A DNA stretch of 64,000 nt from Actinomycetospora endophytica (GCF_021026375.1 NZ_JAJNDB010000002.1:744001-808000); one strand, 5' to 3'. Shown: positions 42,184 to 51,243, counted from the first letter of the stretch. Made by a program: numbers and translations. The notes: generated from the sequence alone by a model not told the origin.

Positions 42184-43817
42184 GGCTGATCGGCCAGCTG
42201 GTCGCGCAGCGCGAACTTCTGCACCTTGCCGGAGGCGGTCATCGGCAGCTCGTCGACGACGAACCACCGCTCCGGCACCTTGAACGACGACAGCCGCTCC
42301 CGGCAGTGCGCCCGCAGCGCCTCCTCGACGCCCGGTGCGCCGCCGTCGCGCAGCACCACCGCGGCCGCGACGATCTCGCCCCAGTGGTCGTCGGGCAGGC
42401 CGACCACCGCCGAGGTGAGCACGTCCGGGTGCTCGGCGAGGGCGATCTCCACCTCGGCCGGGGCGATGTTCTCCCCGCCGCGGATGACCAGCTCCTTCAG
42501 CCGGCCGGTCACCGTGATCAGGCCGCGCTCGTCCATCGTCCCGAGGTCGCCGGTGTGCACCCAGCCCTCCGGGTCCACCGTCGTGGCGGTGGCCGCCGGG
42601 TCGTCGTGGTAACGCAGCAGCTGCAGGTAGCCCCGCGCGCAGATCTCGCCCTGGACCCCCAGCCCGACGACGTCGCCCGACGTCGGGTCGACGACGCGGG
42701 CCGCGGTCTGGGGCAGCGGCCGCCCGACGGTGGTGGCGAGGTCGTCGGCGGTGTCGCCGCGGCGCGTCAGCGAGAGCACGGGGGAGAGCTCGGTCTGGCC
42801 GAACAGGTTGTGCACCGAGGCCCCGAAGGTCTCCTGTGCGGCGGTGATGGTGGTCGGCGCGCAGATCGAGGCGCCGACGAGCACGGTGTCCAGCCGCGGC
42901 GCCGCCGCGCCCTTACGGGCGGCCTCGAGCAGCGCCGAGAGCACCGTCGGGACGCTGAAGAGCACCCGGGCGCCCTCGCGCACCGCGCTCGCGAGGACCG
43001 GGCCCGGCTCGAAGCGCTCGATGAGCACCTGTGTGCCGCCGACCCAGGCCGGTCCGAGCGTGGAGATGACACAGGCCGCGGTGTGGAACATCGGCAGCGG
43101 TGCGATCCCCACCGCGCCCGGCCCGACCTCGGCGGTGATCATCGTGAGGCGCGCGTTGTTGACCAGTGACCGGTGCGCGAGCACGACCGCCTTGGGCCGC
43201 CCGGTGGTGCCCGAGGTGAACTGGATCATCACCGGGTCGTCGGGGTGGAGGTCGTCCGGTTCCGGGCCCGGCTCGGCGTACAGCCGGTCGGGGTGCGCGA
43301 GGCTGACGGTCTCGCGCAGCGCCGGGAGGTCCCGGCGGACGCGCGCCACGGAGGCCGCGAGGTCGCGGTCCCGGCTCGTCTCGGCGTGCACCAGCACCGA
43401 CGCCCCGGCCAGGCGCACCGAGTAGGCGAGCTCGTCGTCGGTGAGCACCGGGTTGAGCGCCACCAGCACGACGCCGGCCAGCGCGGCTCCGTACTCGATC
43501 ACCGGCCACTCGGCGACGTTCGGCGCCCACAGCGCCACGTGCTCGCCCGGGTCGGCAAGTGCCAGCAGGCCCGCGGCGACGCTGCGGGCCTCGGCGAGCA
43601 GCTCGGTGTACGTCAGCCTGGCCGTGGACCCGTCGTGACGGGTGCCGATGAGGGCGCACACGTCGGGGAACCGCTGCGCACGGTCACGCAGCAGATCCCC
43701 GACGGTGCACTCGGCGAGGGGCACCGACTCGTCGGGTGCCCACTCGGCGCGCTCGAGGCGGCGCGTCGTCGCGGGCAGGGCGACGGGAGGGGCGTCGACG
43801 GCGACGGCGGTGCTCAC
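42138..43817 (-). CDS. Acyl-CoA synthetase (ANL superfamily)
   Basis: This 559-residue adenylate-forming ligase has the P-loop FTSGTTGRPKAVVLAH, FGQTELSP, HTGDLGTMDERGLITVTGRLKELVIRGGENIAP and the catalytic Lys in MTASGKVQKFALRDQL. It would activate a carboxylic acid to its CoA ester. It precedes the SCP2 protein gene in reverse order (SCP2 is upstream, 11 bases away), so the two form one unit. Confidence 0.93.
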   Translation of the reverse strand: MSTAVAVDAPPVALPATTRRLERAEWAPDESVPLAECTVGDLLRDRAQRFPDVCALIGTRHDGSTARLTYTELLAEARSVAAGLLALADPGEHVALWAPNVAEWPVIEYGAALAGVVLVALNPVLTDDELAYSVRLAGASVLVHAETSRDRDLAASVARVRRDLPALRETVSLAHPDRLYAEPGPEPDDLHPDDPVMIQFTSGTTGRPKAVVLAHRSLVNNARLTMITAEVGPGAVGIAPLPMFHTAACVISTLGPAWVGGTQVLIERFEPGPVLASAVREGARVLFSVPTVLSALLEAARKGAAAPRLDTVLVGASICAPTTITAAQETFGASVHNLFGQTELSPVLSLTRRGDTADDLATTVGRPLPQTAARVVDPTSGDVVGLGVQGEICARGYLQLLRYHDDPAATATTVDPEGWVHTGDLGTMDERGLITVTGRLKELVIRGGENIAPAEVEIALAEHPDVLTSAVVGLPDDHWGEIVAAAVVLRDGGAPGVEEALRAHCRERLSSFKVPERWFVVDELPMTASGKVQKFALRDQLADQPYAGGTSTDSSTRSN

Positions 43818-43828
43818 GGTGGCCGACC

Positions 43829-44236
43829 TCAGGTGACGACGAGGTCGTCGCGGCCGTCGGCCTTGAGGGTCTCGACGTAGACCGGGAAGAGCTTCTTCGA
43901 CAGCGGCGCGAGGGCGAGCAGCTTGCTCATCTCGCCCTGGATCTTCACCTTGCCGCGGGCCATCGCGAAGGGGAGGTTGACCTTCCCCTGCCAGTAGGCG
44001 TTCGCGGTCTCGGTCGACATGACCATGGTCGCGCCGGGTTCCGGTCCGTCGTCGCCCGAGTAGACGACCTTGCCGGGCAGGTCGATCGTCAGCTTCGAGT
44101 CCGGGGCGGTGCAGTCCATGCGGAGCACCAGGCCGGTGTCGGCGAGCTTCGGGCCGGTCTCGGGGTCGGCCATCGCGGCCTCGAAGATCGATCCCACGTA
44201 GCGGCGCAGTTCGTCCTCGTCGGCGAAGCCGGGCAT
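43829..44236 (-). CDS. SCP2 sterol-binding domain protein
   Basis: From ATG 44236 with GGAGG upstream the product is 135 residues; the longer start at 44272 lies in the regulatory site. SCP2 fold features are DLPGKVVYSG, MVMSTETANAYWQGKVNLPFAMARGKVKIQG and a C-terminal VYVETLKA. SCP2-like proteins bind sterols or fatty acyl-CoA in a hydrophobic tunnel. It is coupled to the CoA ligase gene and divergent from the acyl-CoA dehydrogenase, so it may carry the substrate. Confidence 0.9.
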   Translation of the reverse strand: MPGFADEDELRRYVGSIFEAAMADPETGPKLADTGLVLRMDCTAPDSKLTIDLPGKVVYSGDDGPEPGATMVMSTETANAYWQGKVNLPFAMARGKVKIQGEMSKLLALAPLSKKLFPVYVETLKADGRDDLVVT

Positions 44237-44270
44237 CGGGGCCTCCTCCTGTCGTCGTGCGGTCCTACTC

Positions 44271-44287
44271 ATCTAAGGTAGATTAAA
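44271..44287. promoter_or_regulatory. 17-bp regulon site 5 (divergent SCP2/acyl-CoA dehydrogenase)
   Basis: Read on the minus strand it is TTTAATCTACCTTAGAT, matching 14 of 17 bases with site 7. It contains a perfect ATCTA-AGG-TAGAT palindrome at 44271-44283. It sits between the divergent SCP2 and acyl-CoA dehydrogenase genes. Confidence 0.6.
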
Positions 44288-44349
44288 TTCAACGACGGCG
44301 ACACCCACCGCGCCGACTCCGGACCCGTCCCGATCGACAGGAGCCCGCC

Positions 44350-45519
44350 ATGGCCGCGCCGACGACGAGCCGCCCGGGCGGCGACTCGCTGTACTCCGAC
44401 GACCATGAGGCGTTCCGCGAGGTCGTCCGGACCTTCATCGAGCGCTCCGTGCTGCCCCACGAGCGCGAGTGGGAGGCGCAGCACCGTCCGGACCGCGAGC
44501 TGTTCTCCGCCGCGGGTGCGCAGGGGCTCCTCCTGTTCGCCGCCCCGGAGGAGCACGGCGGCGCCGGGATCGACGACTTCCGGTTCAACGCCGTGGTCTC
44601 CGAGGAGTTCGGCCGCCACGGGCTCTCCGCGCCGGGGCTGGCGCTCAGCCTGCAGAACGACGTGCTCGGGCCGTACTTCCTCGAGCTCACGAACGACGAG
44701 CAGAAGGCGCGCTGGCTCCCCGGTCTCGTCTCCGGCGAGCTGGTCTCGGCCATCGGGATGACCGAGCCGGGAACCGGCAGCGACGTCGCCGCGATCCGGA
44801 CGAAGGCGGTCCGCGACGGGGACGAGTACGTGGTCGACGGGGCGAAGACGTTCATCTCGAACGGGCTGAACGCCGACCTAGTCGTCACTGCCGTCCGCAC
44901 CGGCGACGACCCGCACAAGGGCCTGTCCCTGCTGGTGATCCCCACCGACCTGCCGGGCTTCGAGCGGAACCTGCTCGACAAGATCGGGCTGCACGGCCAG
45001 GACACCTGCGAGCTCTCGTTCACCGGGATGCGGGTGCCGGCCGCCAACCTGCTCGGCGCCGAGGGCGACGGGTTCCGGAACCTGATGCGCAACCTCGCCC
45101 AGGAGCGGCTCTCGCTCGCCGTGCTCGGCCTGGCCGCGGCCGAGGGCGTCCTGGAGAACACCCTCGACTACGTCCGCGAGCGCACCGCCTTCGGCCGGCC
45201 GATCGGCTCCTTCCAGAACAGCCGCTTCGTGCTCGCCGAGGTCGCGACCGAGGTCGACGTGACCCGCTCGTTCGTCGAGGACTGCATCGCCGCGCACGTG
45301 CGCGGCGAGCTCGACGCCGCGCGGGCGGCCAAGGCCAAGTGGTGGTGCACCGACGTGCAGGCCCGCACGGCCGACCGGTGCCTCCAGCTCTTCGGCGGCT
45401 ACGGCTACATGAGCGAGTACCCGGTCGGCCGGGCGTTCGTGGAGGCCCGCGTCCAGAAGATCTACGGCGGCACCAACGAGATCATGAAGGAGATCGTCGG
45501 GCGGGATCTCGGGCTGTGA
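44350..45519 (+). CDS. Acyl-CoA dehydrogenase
   Basis: The 389-residue enzyme has AIGMTEPGTGSDVAAIRTKAV and VDGAKTFISNGLNADLVV in the substrate/FAD domain. RALA-type helices follow, ending with QLFGGYGYMSEYPVGR and the catalytic segment KIYGGTNEIMKEIVGRDL. This places it with short/medium-chain type acyl-CoA dehydrogenases. GTG overlap with the next gene (GTGA) shows translational coupling to a CoA transferase. Confidence 0.93.
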   Translation: MAAPTTSRPGGDSLYSDDHEAFREVVRTFIERSVLPHEREWEAQHRPDRELFSAAGAQGLLLFAAPEEHGGAGIDDFRFNAVVSEEFGRHGLSAPGLALSLQNDVLGPYFLELTNDEQKARWLPGLVSGELVSAIGMTEPGTGSDVAAIRTKAVRDGDEYVVDGAKTFISNGLNADLVVTAVRTGDDPHKGLSLLVIPTDLPGFERNLLDKIGLHGQDTCELSFTGMRVPAANLLGAEGDGFRNLMRNLAQERLSLAVLGLAAAEGVLENTLDYVRERTAFGRPIGSFQNSRFVLAEVATEVDVTRSFVEDCIAAHVRGELDAARAAKAKWWCTDVQARTADRCLQLFGGYGYMSEYPVGRAFVEARVQKIYGGTNEIMKEIVGRDLGL

Positions 45520-46736
45520 GCGCCCCGCCCGAGGACCTGCCGCTGGCGGGCCTGCGCGTCGTCGAGGTCTCGACGTTCGTCGCCGCGCCGCTCGGCGGGA
45601 TGACCCTGGCCCAGCTCGGCGCCGACGTGGTGCGGATCGACCCGCTCGGCGGCGCGCCGGACCACGCCCGCTGGCCGCTGGCGCCGTCGGGCACCTCGCT
45701 CTACTGGGCCGGGCTGAACAAGGGCAAGCGCTCCGTCGCGGTCGACCTGCGCTCCGACGAGGGCAAGCAGCTGGTCACCGACCTGATCGCGGGGTCGGGC
45801 GAGGACGGCCGGATCCTGCTGACCAACGCCGTCGGGCGTCGGTTCCTCGGCTACGACGTGCTGGCCGAACAGGTCCCCGGGCTGATCCACGTGCAGGTCG
45901 ACGGGCACCACGACGGCACTCCCGCGGTGGACTACACCGTGAACGCCGGCGTCGGGTTCCCCTCGGTGACCGGGCCCGAGGGCCACGCCGACCCGGTCAA
46001 CCACGTGCTTCCTGCGTGGGACATCGCCTGCGGGCTCTACGCCGCCACGTCGATCCTCGCCGCGCTGCGCCGCCGCACGCGCACCGGCGCGGGCTCGCAG
46101 CTGCGGATCGCGCTGCACGACGTCGCGCTCGCGATGGCCGGGAACCTCGGGTTCCTCGCCGAGGCCCAGGTCGGGCACGTCGAGCGGCGCCGGATGGGCA
46201 ACTACCTCTACGGCGGCTTCGCCCGGGACTTCACCACCCGCGACGGCGGCCGCGTCATGATCGTCGCGCTGACCGCCCGGCACTGGCAGGACCTGCTGCG
46301 CATCTCCGAGCTGGGCGGCCCCGTGAAGGCGCTCGAGGACGCCGTGGGCGCGGACTTCTCCACCGACGACGACCGGTTCGCCTACCGCGAGGTGCTGGCA
46401 GGCCTGTTCGCGAAGTGGATCGCCGACCTGGACCTGGAGACCGTCGAGGCCCGGCTCGCGGACAGCTCGCTGCTGTGGTCGCGCTACCGCACCTTCACCG
46501 ACCTGGTCGCCGACGACGGCGCGGTGATCCGGGACAACCCGATGATCGACCGGGTGGACCAGCCGGGGGTCGGGGAGCACTTCGTGCCCGCGTCGCCCAT
46601 CGCGCTGGGGTCGCTGCGCACGCCGGTGGTGCGGGCGCCGACGCTCGGCGAGCACGGCGACGAGGTGGTGGCCGAGTGGCTCGGGGAGCGCGGCTACGAC
46701 CCCGCGGCGCTGCGGAAGAGGGGAACCCTCATGTGA
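45516..46736 (+). CDS. Class III (CaiB/BaiF) CoA transferase
   Basis: The 406-residue protein starts at GTG 45516. The N-terminus is LAGLRVVEVSTFVAAPLGGMTLAQLGADVVRID. GKRSVAVDLRSDEGK follows, and the catalytic Asp lies in NHVLPAWDIACGLYA. Family III enzymes move CoA between acids or activate substrates through an aspartyl-CoA thioester. The start is shared with the dehydrogenase stop, and the stop codon lies inside the left arm of a long hairpin. Confidence 0.9.
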   Translation: MSAPPEDLPLAGLRVVEVSTFVAAPLGGMTLAQLGADVVRIDPLGGAPDHARWPLAPSGTSLYWAGLNKGKRSVAVDLRSDEGKQLVTDLIAGSGEDGRILLTNAVGRRFLGYDVLAEQVPGLIHVQVDGHHDGTPAVDYTVNAGVGFPSVTGPEGHADPVNHVLPAWDIACGLYAATSILAALRRRTRTGAGSQLRIALHDVALAMAGNLGFLAEAQVGHVERRRMGNYLYGGFARDFTTRDGGRVMIVALTARHWQDLLRISELGGPVKALEDAVGADFSTDDDRFAYREVLAGLFAKWIADLDLETVEARLADSSLLWSRYRTFTDLVADDGAVIRDNPMIDRVDQPGVGEHFVPASPIALGSLRTPVVRAPTLGEHGDEVVAEWLGERGYDPAALRKRGTLM

Positions 46737-46775
46737 ACGGATTTGGTCGCCCAGACGACCAAATCCGTTCACATG
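46730..46775. terminator. 20-bp perfect hairpin between convergent genes
   Basis: The arms 46730-46749 and 46756-46775 are exact complements with a 6-base loop. The left arm holds the stop codon of the CoA transferase. The thiolase stop on the other strand lies two bases beyond the right arm. A bidirectional terminator is the clear reading. Confidence 0.8.
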
Positions 46776-46777
46776 GG

Positions 46778-47929
46778 CTACGCCCTCTCGATGATCGTCA
46801 CGTTCGCCTGGCCGCCGCCCTCGCACATCGTCTGCAGGCCGTAGCGCCCGCCGGTGCGCTCGAGCTCGCCGAGCATCGTCGTCATCAGGCGGGCGCCGGT
46901 CGCGCCGATCGGGTGGCCCAGCGCGATCGCGCCGCCGTTGGGGTTGACCTTCGCCGGGTCGGCGCCGGTCTCCTTGAGCCAGGCCTGGACGACGCTGGCG
47001 AACGCCTCGTTGATCTCGACGGTGTCGATGTCGGAGATGCTCAGCCCGGTCTTCTCCAGCGCGTACGCGGTGGCCGGGATGGGCGCGGTGAGCACCATGA
47101 CCGGGTCGTCGCCGCGCGCGGACACGTGGTGGATGCGGGCGCGAGGCGTGAGCCCGTGCTCGCGGACGGCCTTCTCGGAGGCGACGAGCAGCGCGGCCGA
47201 GCCGTCGGAGATCTGGCTGGAGACGGCCGCGGTGAGCCGCCCGCCCGGGGCCAGCGTCTTCAGCCCGGCCATCTTCTCCGGGGTGGTGTCCGCGCGCGGG
47301 CCCTCGTCGGTGTCGACGCCGCGGTACGGGCTGATCTCCTTCGCGAACCGGCCCTCGGCGATCGCGGTCAGCGCACGCTGGTGGCTCTGGTAGGCGAACG
47401 CCTCCATCTCCTCGCGGGAGATCGCCCACTTGTCGGCGATCATCTCCGCGCCCCGGAACTGCGAGATCTCCTCGCCGGGGTAGCGGGCCTCCCACCCCTC
47501 GCACCCGGTCCACGGGTCGGGGTCGCCGAACTCCTTGCCCGCGACGAACCCGGCCATGAGCGGGTAGCGGCTCATGACCTGCACGCCGCCCGCGACCTGG
47601 ACGTCGGACTGGCCGCTCATCACGGCCTGCGCGGCGAAGGACACCGCCTGCTGGGAGGAGCCGCACTGCCGGTCGATGGTCACGCCGGGGACGTGCTCGG
47701 GCAGTCCCGCGGCGAGCGCGGCGGTCCGGGCGATGTCGCCGGCCTGGGCGCCGATCTGGTCGAGGCAGCCCAGGATCACGTCGTCGATCGCGTTCGGGTC
47801 GACGCCGCTGCGCTCGACGACCTCACGGATGGTGTGTGCGGCGAGGTCCGCAGGGTGGACCTGCGAGAGCCCCCCGTTGCGGCGTCCGACCGGCGTGCGG
47901 ACGGCCTCGACGATGTAGGCCTCGGACAC
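46778..47929 (-). CDS. Acetyl-CoA acyltransferase (thiolase)
   Basis: The 383-residue thiolase starts at GTG 47929 with GGAGG upstream. The nucleophile Cys89 lies in DRQCGSSQQAV. The second part has NEAFASVVQAWL, NPNGGAIALGHPIGATGARL and a CEGGGQANVTIIERA tail in place of the common CIGGGQG. It would cleave 3-ketoacyl-CoA. A regulatory site lies 28 bases upstream that matches the one before the other thiolase. Confidence 0.92.
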   Translation of the reverse strand: MSEAYIVEAVRTPVGRRNGGLSQVHPADLAAHTIREVVERSGVDPNAIDDVILGCLDQIGAQAGDIARTAALAAGLPEHVPGVTIDRQCGSSQQAVSFAAQAVMSGQSDVQVAGGVQVMSRYPLMAGFVAGKEFGDPDPWTGCEGWEARYPGEEISQFRGAEMIADKWAISREEMEAFAYQSHQRALTAIAEGRFAKEISPYRGVDTDEGPRADTTPEKMAGLKTLAPGGRLTAAVSSQISDGSAALLVASEKAVREHGLTPRARIHHVSARGDDPVMVLTAPIPATAYALEKTGLSISDIDTVEINEAFASVVQAWLKETGADPAKVNPNGGAIALGHPIGATGARLMTTMLGELERTGGRYGLQTMCEGGGQANVTIIERA

Positions 47930-47957
47930 GGGCCACCTCCCTGTCGGGTTCGGGTTC

Positions 47958-47974
47958 TTTAATCGAGAGTAGAA
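47958..47974. promoter_or_regulatory. 17-bp regulon site 6 (before thiolase)
   Basis: TTTAATCGAGAGTAGAA lies 28 bases upstream of the thiolase GTG. On the gene strand it reads TTCTACTCTCGATTAAA, sharing TTCTA-N4-CGATTAAA with site 7 before the other thiolase. Confidence 0.62.
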
Positions 47975-48017
47975 GATGTTGGCGACGACGGGGTGTGACG
48001 TCGTCGGTCGGTTCGGC

Positions 48018-48812
48018 TCACCGGCCCGTGAACGCGACGGGCCGCTTCTCGACGAAGGCCGCGCGGCCCTCGGCGTAGTCGTGGGTGGTGGCGTGGCGCT
48101 GCTGCAGGTCGGCCTCGAGCGTGAGCAGCTCGTCGAGGCGCGGCTGGGCGGCCGCGGCGAGCACGGTCTTGATGCTGGAGTAGGCCACCGTCGGTCCGGC
48201 GGCAAGCCGTTCGGCGAGCGCGACGGCCTGGTCGAACAGCTCGTCGCGGGGGTGTACGGCGGTGACCAGGCCCCACTCGTGCGCCCGCTCGGCGGGCAGC
48301 TTGTCGGCCAGCATCGCCAGCTCGGCGGCGCGGGTCAGGCCGATGCGTTCCGCCAACGCCGGCAGCACCCCGCCGTCGGGCATGACGCCGATGCGCGCGA
48401 ACGCCAGCAGCAGGTAGGCGTCGTCGGCGGCGAGCAGCAGGTCGCCCGCCAGGGCCAGCGACACCCCGAGGCCCGCGCACGCCCCGTGGATCGCGACGAT
48501 CACCGGCTTCGGGGCCTGCCGGATCGTCGAGATGATCGGGTTGTAGATCGTGCGCAGCCGCCCGGACAGGTCGGGCGCGCCGTCGGCGGTGAGCTCGCGG
48601 GCGTTCTTCACGTCCGCGCCGGCGCTGAACGCCCGTCCCGCCCCGGTGATCAGGATCGCCCGGACCTCGGGGTCCTCGGCGGCCGTGGTGAGCGCGTCCA
48701 GCAGTTCGCGCCCCATCTCCGGGGTCCAGGCGTTGAGCGAGTCGGGACGGTGCAGCTCGATCCGGCGCGCACCGGCGAGCTCGTGCAGGCGGACGGTCTC
48801 GTAGGTCGGCAT
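48018..48812 (-). CDS. Enoyl-CoA hydratase/isomerase family protein
   Basis: From ATG 48812 with AGGAGC upstream the product is 264 residues; the GTG at 48875 is too close to the regulatory site. Crotonase motifs are GAGRAFSAGADVKNA and HGACAGLGVSLALAGDL. The second acidic position reads ARIGVMPDGGVLPALAERIG (Asp). It is divergent from the second thiolase across a shared regulatory site and codirectional with the first. Confidence 0.9.
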   Translation of the reverse strand: MPTYETVRLHELAGARRIELHRPDSLNAWTPEMGRELLDALTTAAEDPEVRAILITGAGRAFSAGADVKNARELTADGAPDLSGRLRTIYNPIISTIRQAPKPVIVAIHGACAGLGVSLALAGDLLLAADDAYLLLAFARIGVMPDGGVLPALAERIGLTRAAELAMLADKLPAERAHEWGLVTAVHPRDELFDQAVALAERLAAGPTVAYSSIKTVLAAAAQPRLDELLTLEADLQQRHATTHDYAEGRAAFVEKRPVAFTGR

Positions 48813-48882
48813 CGACGCTCCTGACGGGTTCGCGGACCCGGGCGGGCGAGGAACCGCCGGGGCTGACAACCTCACGGTGACA

Positions 48883-48899
48883 TTCTATGGTCGATTAAA
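48883..48899. promoter_or_regulatory. 17-bp regulon site 7 (divergent crotonase/thiolase)
   Basis: TTCTATGGTCGATTAAA (minus strand TTTAATCGACCATAGAA) lies 38 bases before the thiolase ATG and 70 bases before the crotonase start. It is 13 of 17 identical to site 4 and 14 of 17 to site 5. Confidence 0.62.
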
Positions 48900-48937
48900 A
48901 ACGCGGACCAGTCGGCGGTGCGCACGAGGAGGAACCC

Positions 48938-50116
48938 ATGCCCGAGGCCGTGATCGTCGAGGCCGTCCGGACCGCTGTCGGGAAGTCCCGGCCGGACGGC
49001 GCGCTGGCGGGGGTTCACCCCGCCGACCTGCTCGCCGAGACCTACGCCGCGCTCGTCGACCGCACCGGGCTCGACCCGGCCCTGATCGAGGACGTCATCA
49101 CCGGCTGCGCGCAGCAGGTCGGCGAGCAGTCCGGCAACATCGGCCGCAACGCCGCGCTCGGGGCGGGCTTCCCGGACTCGGTCCCCGCGACCACGATCAA
49201 CCGACAGTGCGGGTCGAGCCAGCAGGCCGCCGCCTTCGCGGCGCAGGCCGTGATGGCCTGGACCCACGACGTCGTCGTCGCCGGCGGGGTCGAGTCGATG
49301 AGCGTGGTGCCGATCGGCAGCTCGCGACCGCAGAGCCCGGGGAAGCGGGTCGAGGCGCGCTACCCCGAGGGCCTGGTCAACCAGGGGATCTCGGCCGAGC
49401 TGGTCGCGCAGCGCTGGAAGATCGACCGCGAGGAGCTGGACGCGTACAGCGCCGAGTCGCACCGCCGGGCCGCGGCGGCGGCCGAGGCGGGCGGGTTCGA
49501 CCGCGAGATCGTCGACGTCCCCGTCGACGGCGGGGTCCACCGCCAGGACGAGACGGTGCGGGCGGGCACCACCGCGGAGAAGCTGGGCGGGCTGAAGCCC
49601 TCGTTCCGCACCGACGAGATGGCCGCGCGCTTCCCGGACATCGACTGGCGGGTCACCCCGGGCAACTCCTCGCCGCTGACCGACGGGGCCTCCGCCGTCC
49701 TGATCATGAGCGACGTCCGGGCGAAGCAGCTCGGGCTGGTGCCGCGGGCACGCTTCCACGCGTTCTCCGTCGTCGGCGACGACCCGCTGATGATGCTGAC
49801 CGGACCCATCCCGGCCACCCGCCGGCTGCTCGAGCGCACGGGTCTCGACCTCGCGGACATCGACGCCTACGAGGTCAACGAGGCGTTCGCGTCGGTCCCG
49901 CTGGCCTGGCAGCGCGAGTTCGGCGCCGACCCCGCCCGCCTCAACCCGCGCGGCGGGGCGATCGCCCTCGGCCACGCGCTGGGCTCGTCGGGGACCCGGC
50001 TGCTCGTCACGCTGCTGCACCACCTCGAGGACACCGGCGGCCGCTGGGGCCTGCAGACGATGTGCGAGGCCGGCGGCATGGCCAACGGCACGATCATCGA
50101 GCGGCTCGACCGATGA
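48938..50116 (+). CDS. Acetyl-CoA acyltransferase (thiolase)
   Basis: The 392-residue thiolase has its nucleophile Cys91 in NRQCGSSQQAAAFA. NEAFASVPLAWQREFG, NPRGGAIALGHALGSSGTRL and a MCEAGGMANGTIIERL tail follow. It resembles the thiolase at 46778-47929, so the two are likely paralogues. ATG 48938 has GAGGAGG upstream. Its stop overlaps the racemase-like gene as ATGA. Confidence 0.93.
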   Translation: MPEAVIVEAVRTAVGKSRPDGALAGVHPADLLAETYAALVDRTGLDPALIEDVITGCAQQVGEQSGNIGRNAALGAGFPDSVPATTINRQCGSSQQAAAFAAQAVMAWTHDVVVAGGVESMSVVPIGSSRPQSPGKRVEARYPEGLVNQGISAELVAQRWKIDREELDAYSAESHRRAAAAAEAGGFDREIVDVPVDGGVHRQDETVRAGTTAEKLGGLKPSFRTDEMAARFPDIDWRVTPGNSSPLTDGASAVLIMSDVRAKQLGLVPRARFHAFSVVGDDPLMMLTGPIPATRRLLERTGLDLADIDAYEVNEAFASVPLAWQREFGADPARLNPRGGAIALGHALGSSGTRLLVTLLHHLEDTGGRWGLQTMCEAGGMANGTIIERLDR

Positions 50117-51243
50117 GCGGCCCGCTGTCCGGGACCACCGTCCTCGAGCTCGCCGGGATCGGGCCGGGCCCGTTCGCGGCGATGCTGCTCGCGGACCTCG
50201 GCGCCGAGGTGATCCGGGTCGAGCGGCCGGCGGGCGGTGAGGTGCCGCCCGCCTCGCCCGCCGACGCGCTCAACCGCGGGAAGCGCTCCGTCGTCCTGGA
50301 CCTCAAGGACCCGGCCGCGGTCGAGGCGGTGCTCGCGCTCTGCGCCGACGCCGACGTCCTGCTCGAGGGCAACCGGCCCGGCGTCACCGAGCGGCTCGGG
50401 CTCGGCCCCGACGACGTGTGGGCCCGCAACCCGCGCCTGGTCTACGGCCGGATGACCGGCTGGGGCCAGGACGGCCCGCTCGCGTCCCGCGCCGGTCACG
50501 ACATCGGCTACATCGCGGTGACCGGCGCGCTGCACGCCATCGGGCCCGCCGAGGCCCCGGTGCCGCCGCTGAACCTGGTCGGCGACTTCGGCGGCGGCTC
50601 GACCTACCTCGTCATCGGCGTCCTCGCGGCGCTGCTCGAGGCGCGGAGCACCGGGCGGGGACAGGTGGTCGACGCGGCCATCGTCGACGGCACCTCGCAC
50701 CTGCTCGCCGCGATCCACACCATGCTCGGGTCCGGTCGGTGGCGCGACGAGCGGGGTGTGAACCTCCTCGACGGCAGCACGCCGTACTACGCGGTCTACG
50801 CGACCTCCGACGGCAGGCACATGGCCGTCGGAGCCATCGAGCCGAAGTTCTACGCGCAGTTCGTGGAGCTGCTCGGGGTGGACGTGGATCCCGCGGCGCA
50901 GAACGACCGCTCGACGTGGGACGAGACGCGTGAGCGGTTCGCCGCCGCGTTCGCGACCCGGACCCGCGACGAGTGGACCGCGGTCTACGAGGAGACCGAC
51001 GCCTGTGTCGCGCCGGTGCTGAGCCTGACCGAGGCGGCGCAGCATCCGCACGTCGCCGCCCGCGGCAGCGTCGTCGAACGCGACGGTCTGCTGCGTCCGG
51101 GGCCGGCGCCGCGGTTCCCGGCGCACCCCGGCGACACCGACCGGCCGGCCTACGCGCCGGGCGCCGACACCCGGGAGCTGCTCGCCGCGGCCGGGGTCGA
51201 CGTCGACGCACTCCTGGGCGCGGGCGCCGCGGTGCAGGGCTGA
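50113..51243 (+). CDS. CaiB/BaiF family, probable 2-methylacyl-CoA racemase (AMACR-like)
   Basis: This 376-residue protein has LAGIGPGPFAAMLLADLGAEVIRVE, GKRSVVLDLKD and YGRMTGWGQDGPLASRAGHDIGYIAVTGAL. The His in AGHDIGY and the Asp in VGDFGGGS correspond to the His/Asp pair of AMACR/MCR racemases, unlike transferase members. Racemases invert the 2-methyl centre of branched acyl-CoA so beta-oxidation can proceed. This supports a methyl-branched, isoprenoid or sterol-like substrate. Coupled to the thiolase by ATGA. Confidence 0.88.
   Translation: MSGPLSGTTVLELAGIGPGPFAAMLLADLGAEVIRVERPAGGEVPPASPADALNRGKRSVVLDLKDPAAVEAVLALCADADVLLEGNRPGVTERLGLGPDDVWARNPRLVYGRMTGWGQDGPLASRAGHDIGYIAVTGALHAIGPAEAPVPPLNLVGDFGGGSTYLVIGVLAALLEARSTGRGQVVDAAIVDGTSHLLAAIHTMLGSGRWRDERGVNLLDGSTPYYAVYATSDGRHMAVGAIEPKFYAQFVELLGVDVDPAAQNDRSTWDETRERFAAAFATRTRDEWTAVYEETDACVAPVLSLTEAAQHPHVAARGSVVERDGLLRPGPAPRFPAHPGDTDRPAYAPGADTRELLAAAGVDVDALLGAGAAVQG

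Noticed and set aside
23590-48899. KstR or KstR2 operators (cholesterol regulon)
   Set aside because: The recurrent site does not contain the AAC-N2-GTT core of KstR nor the CAAG-N2-CTTG core of KstR2.
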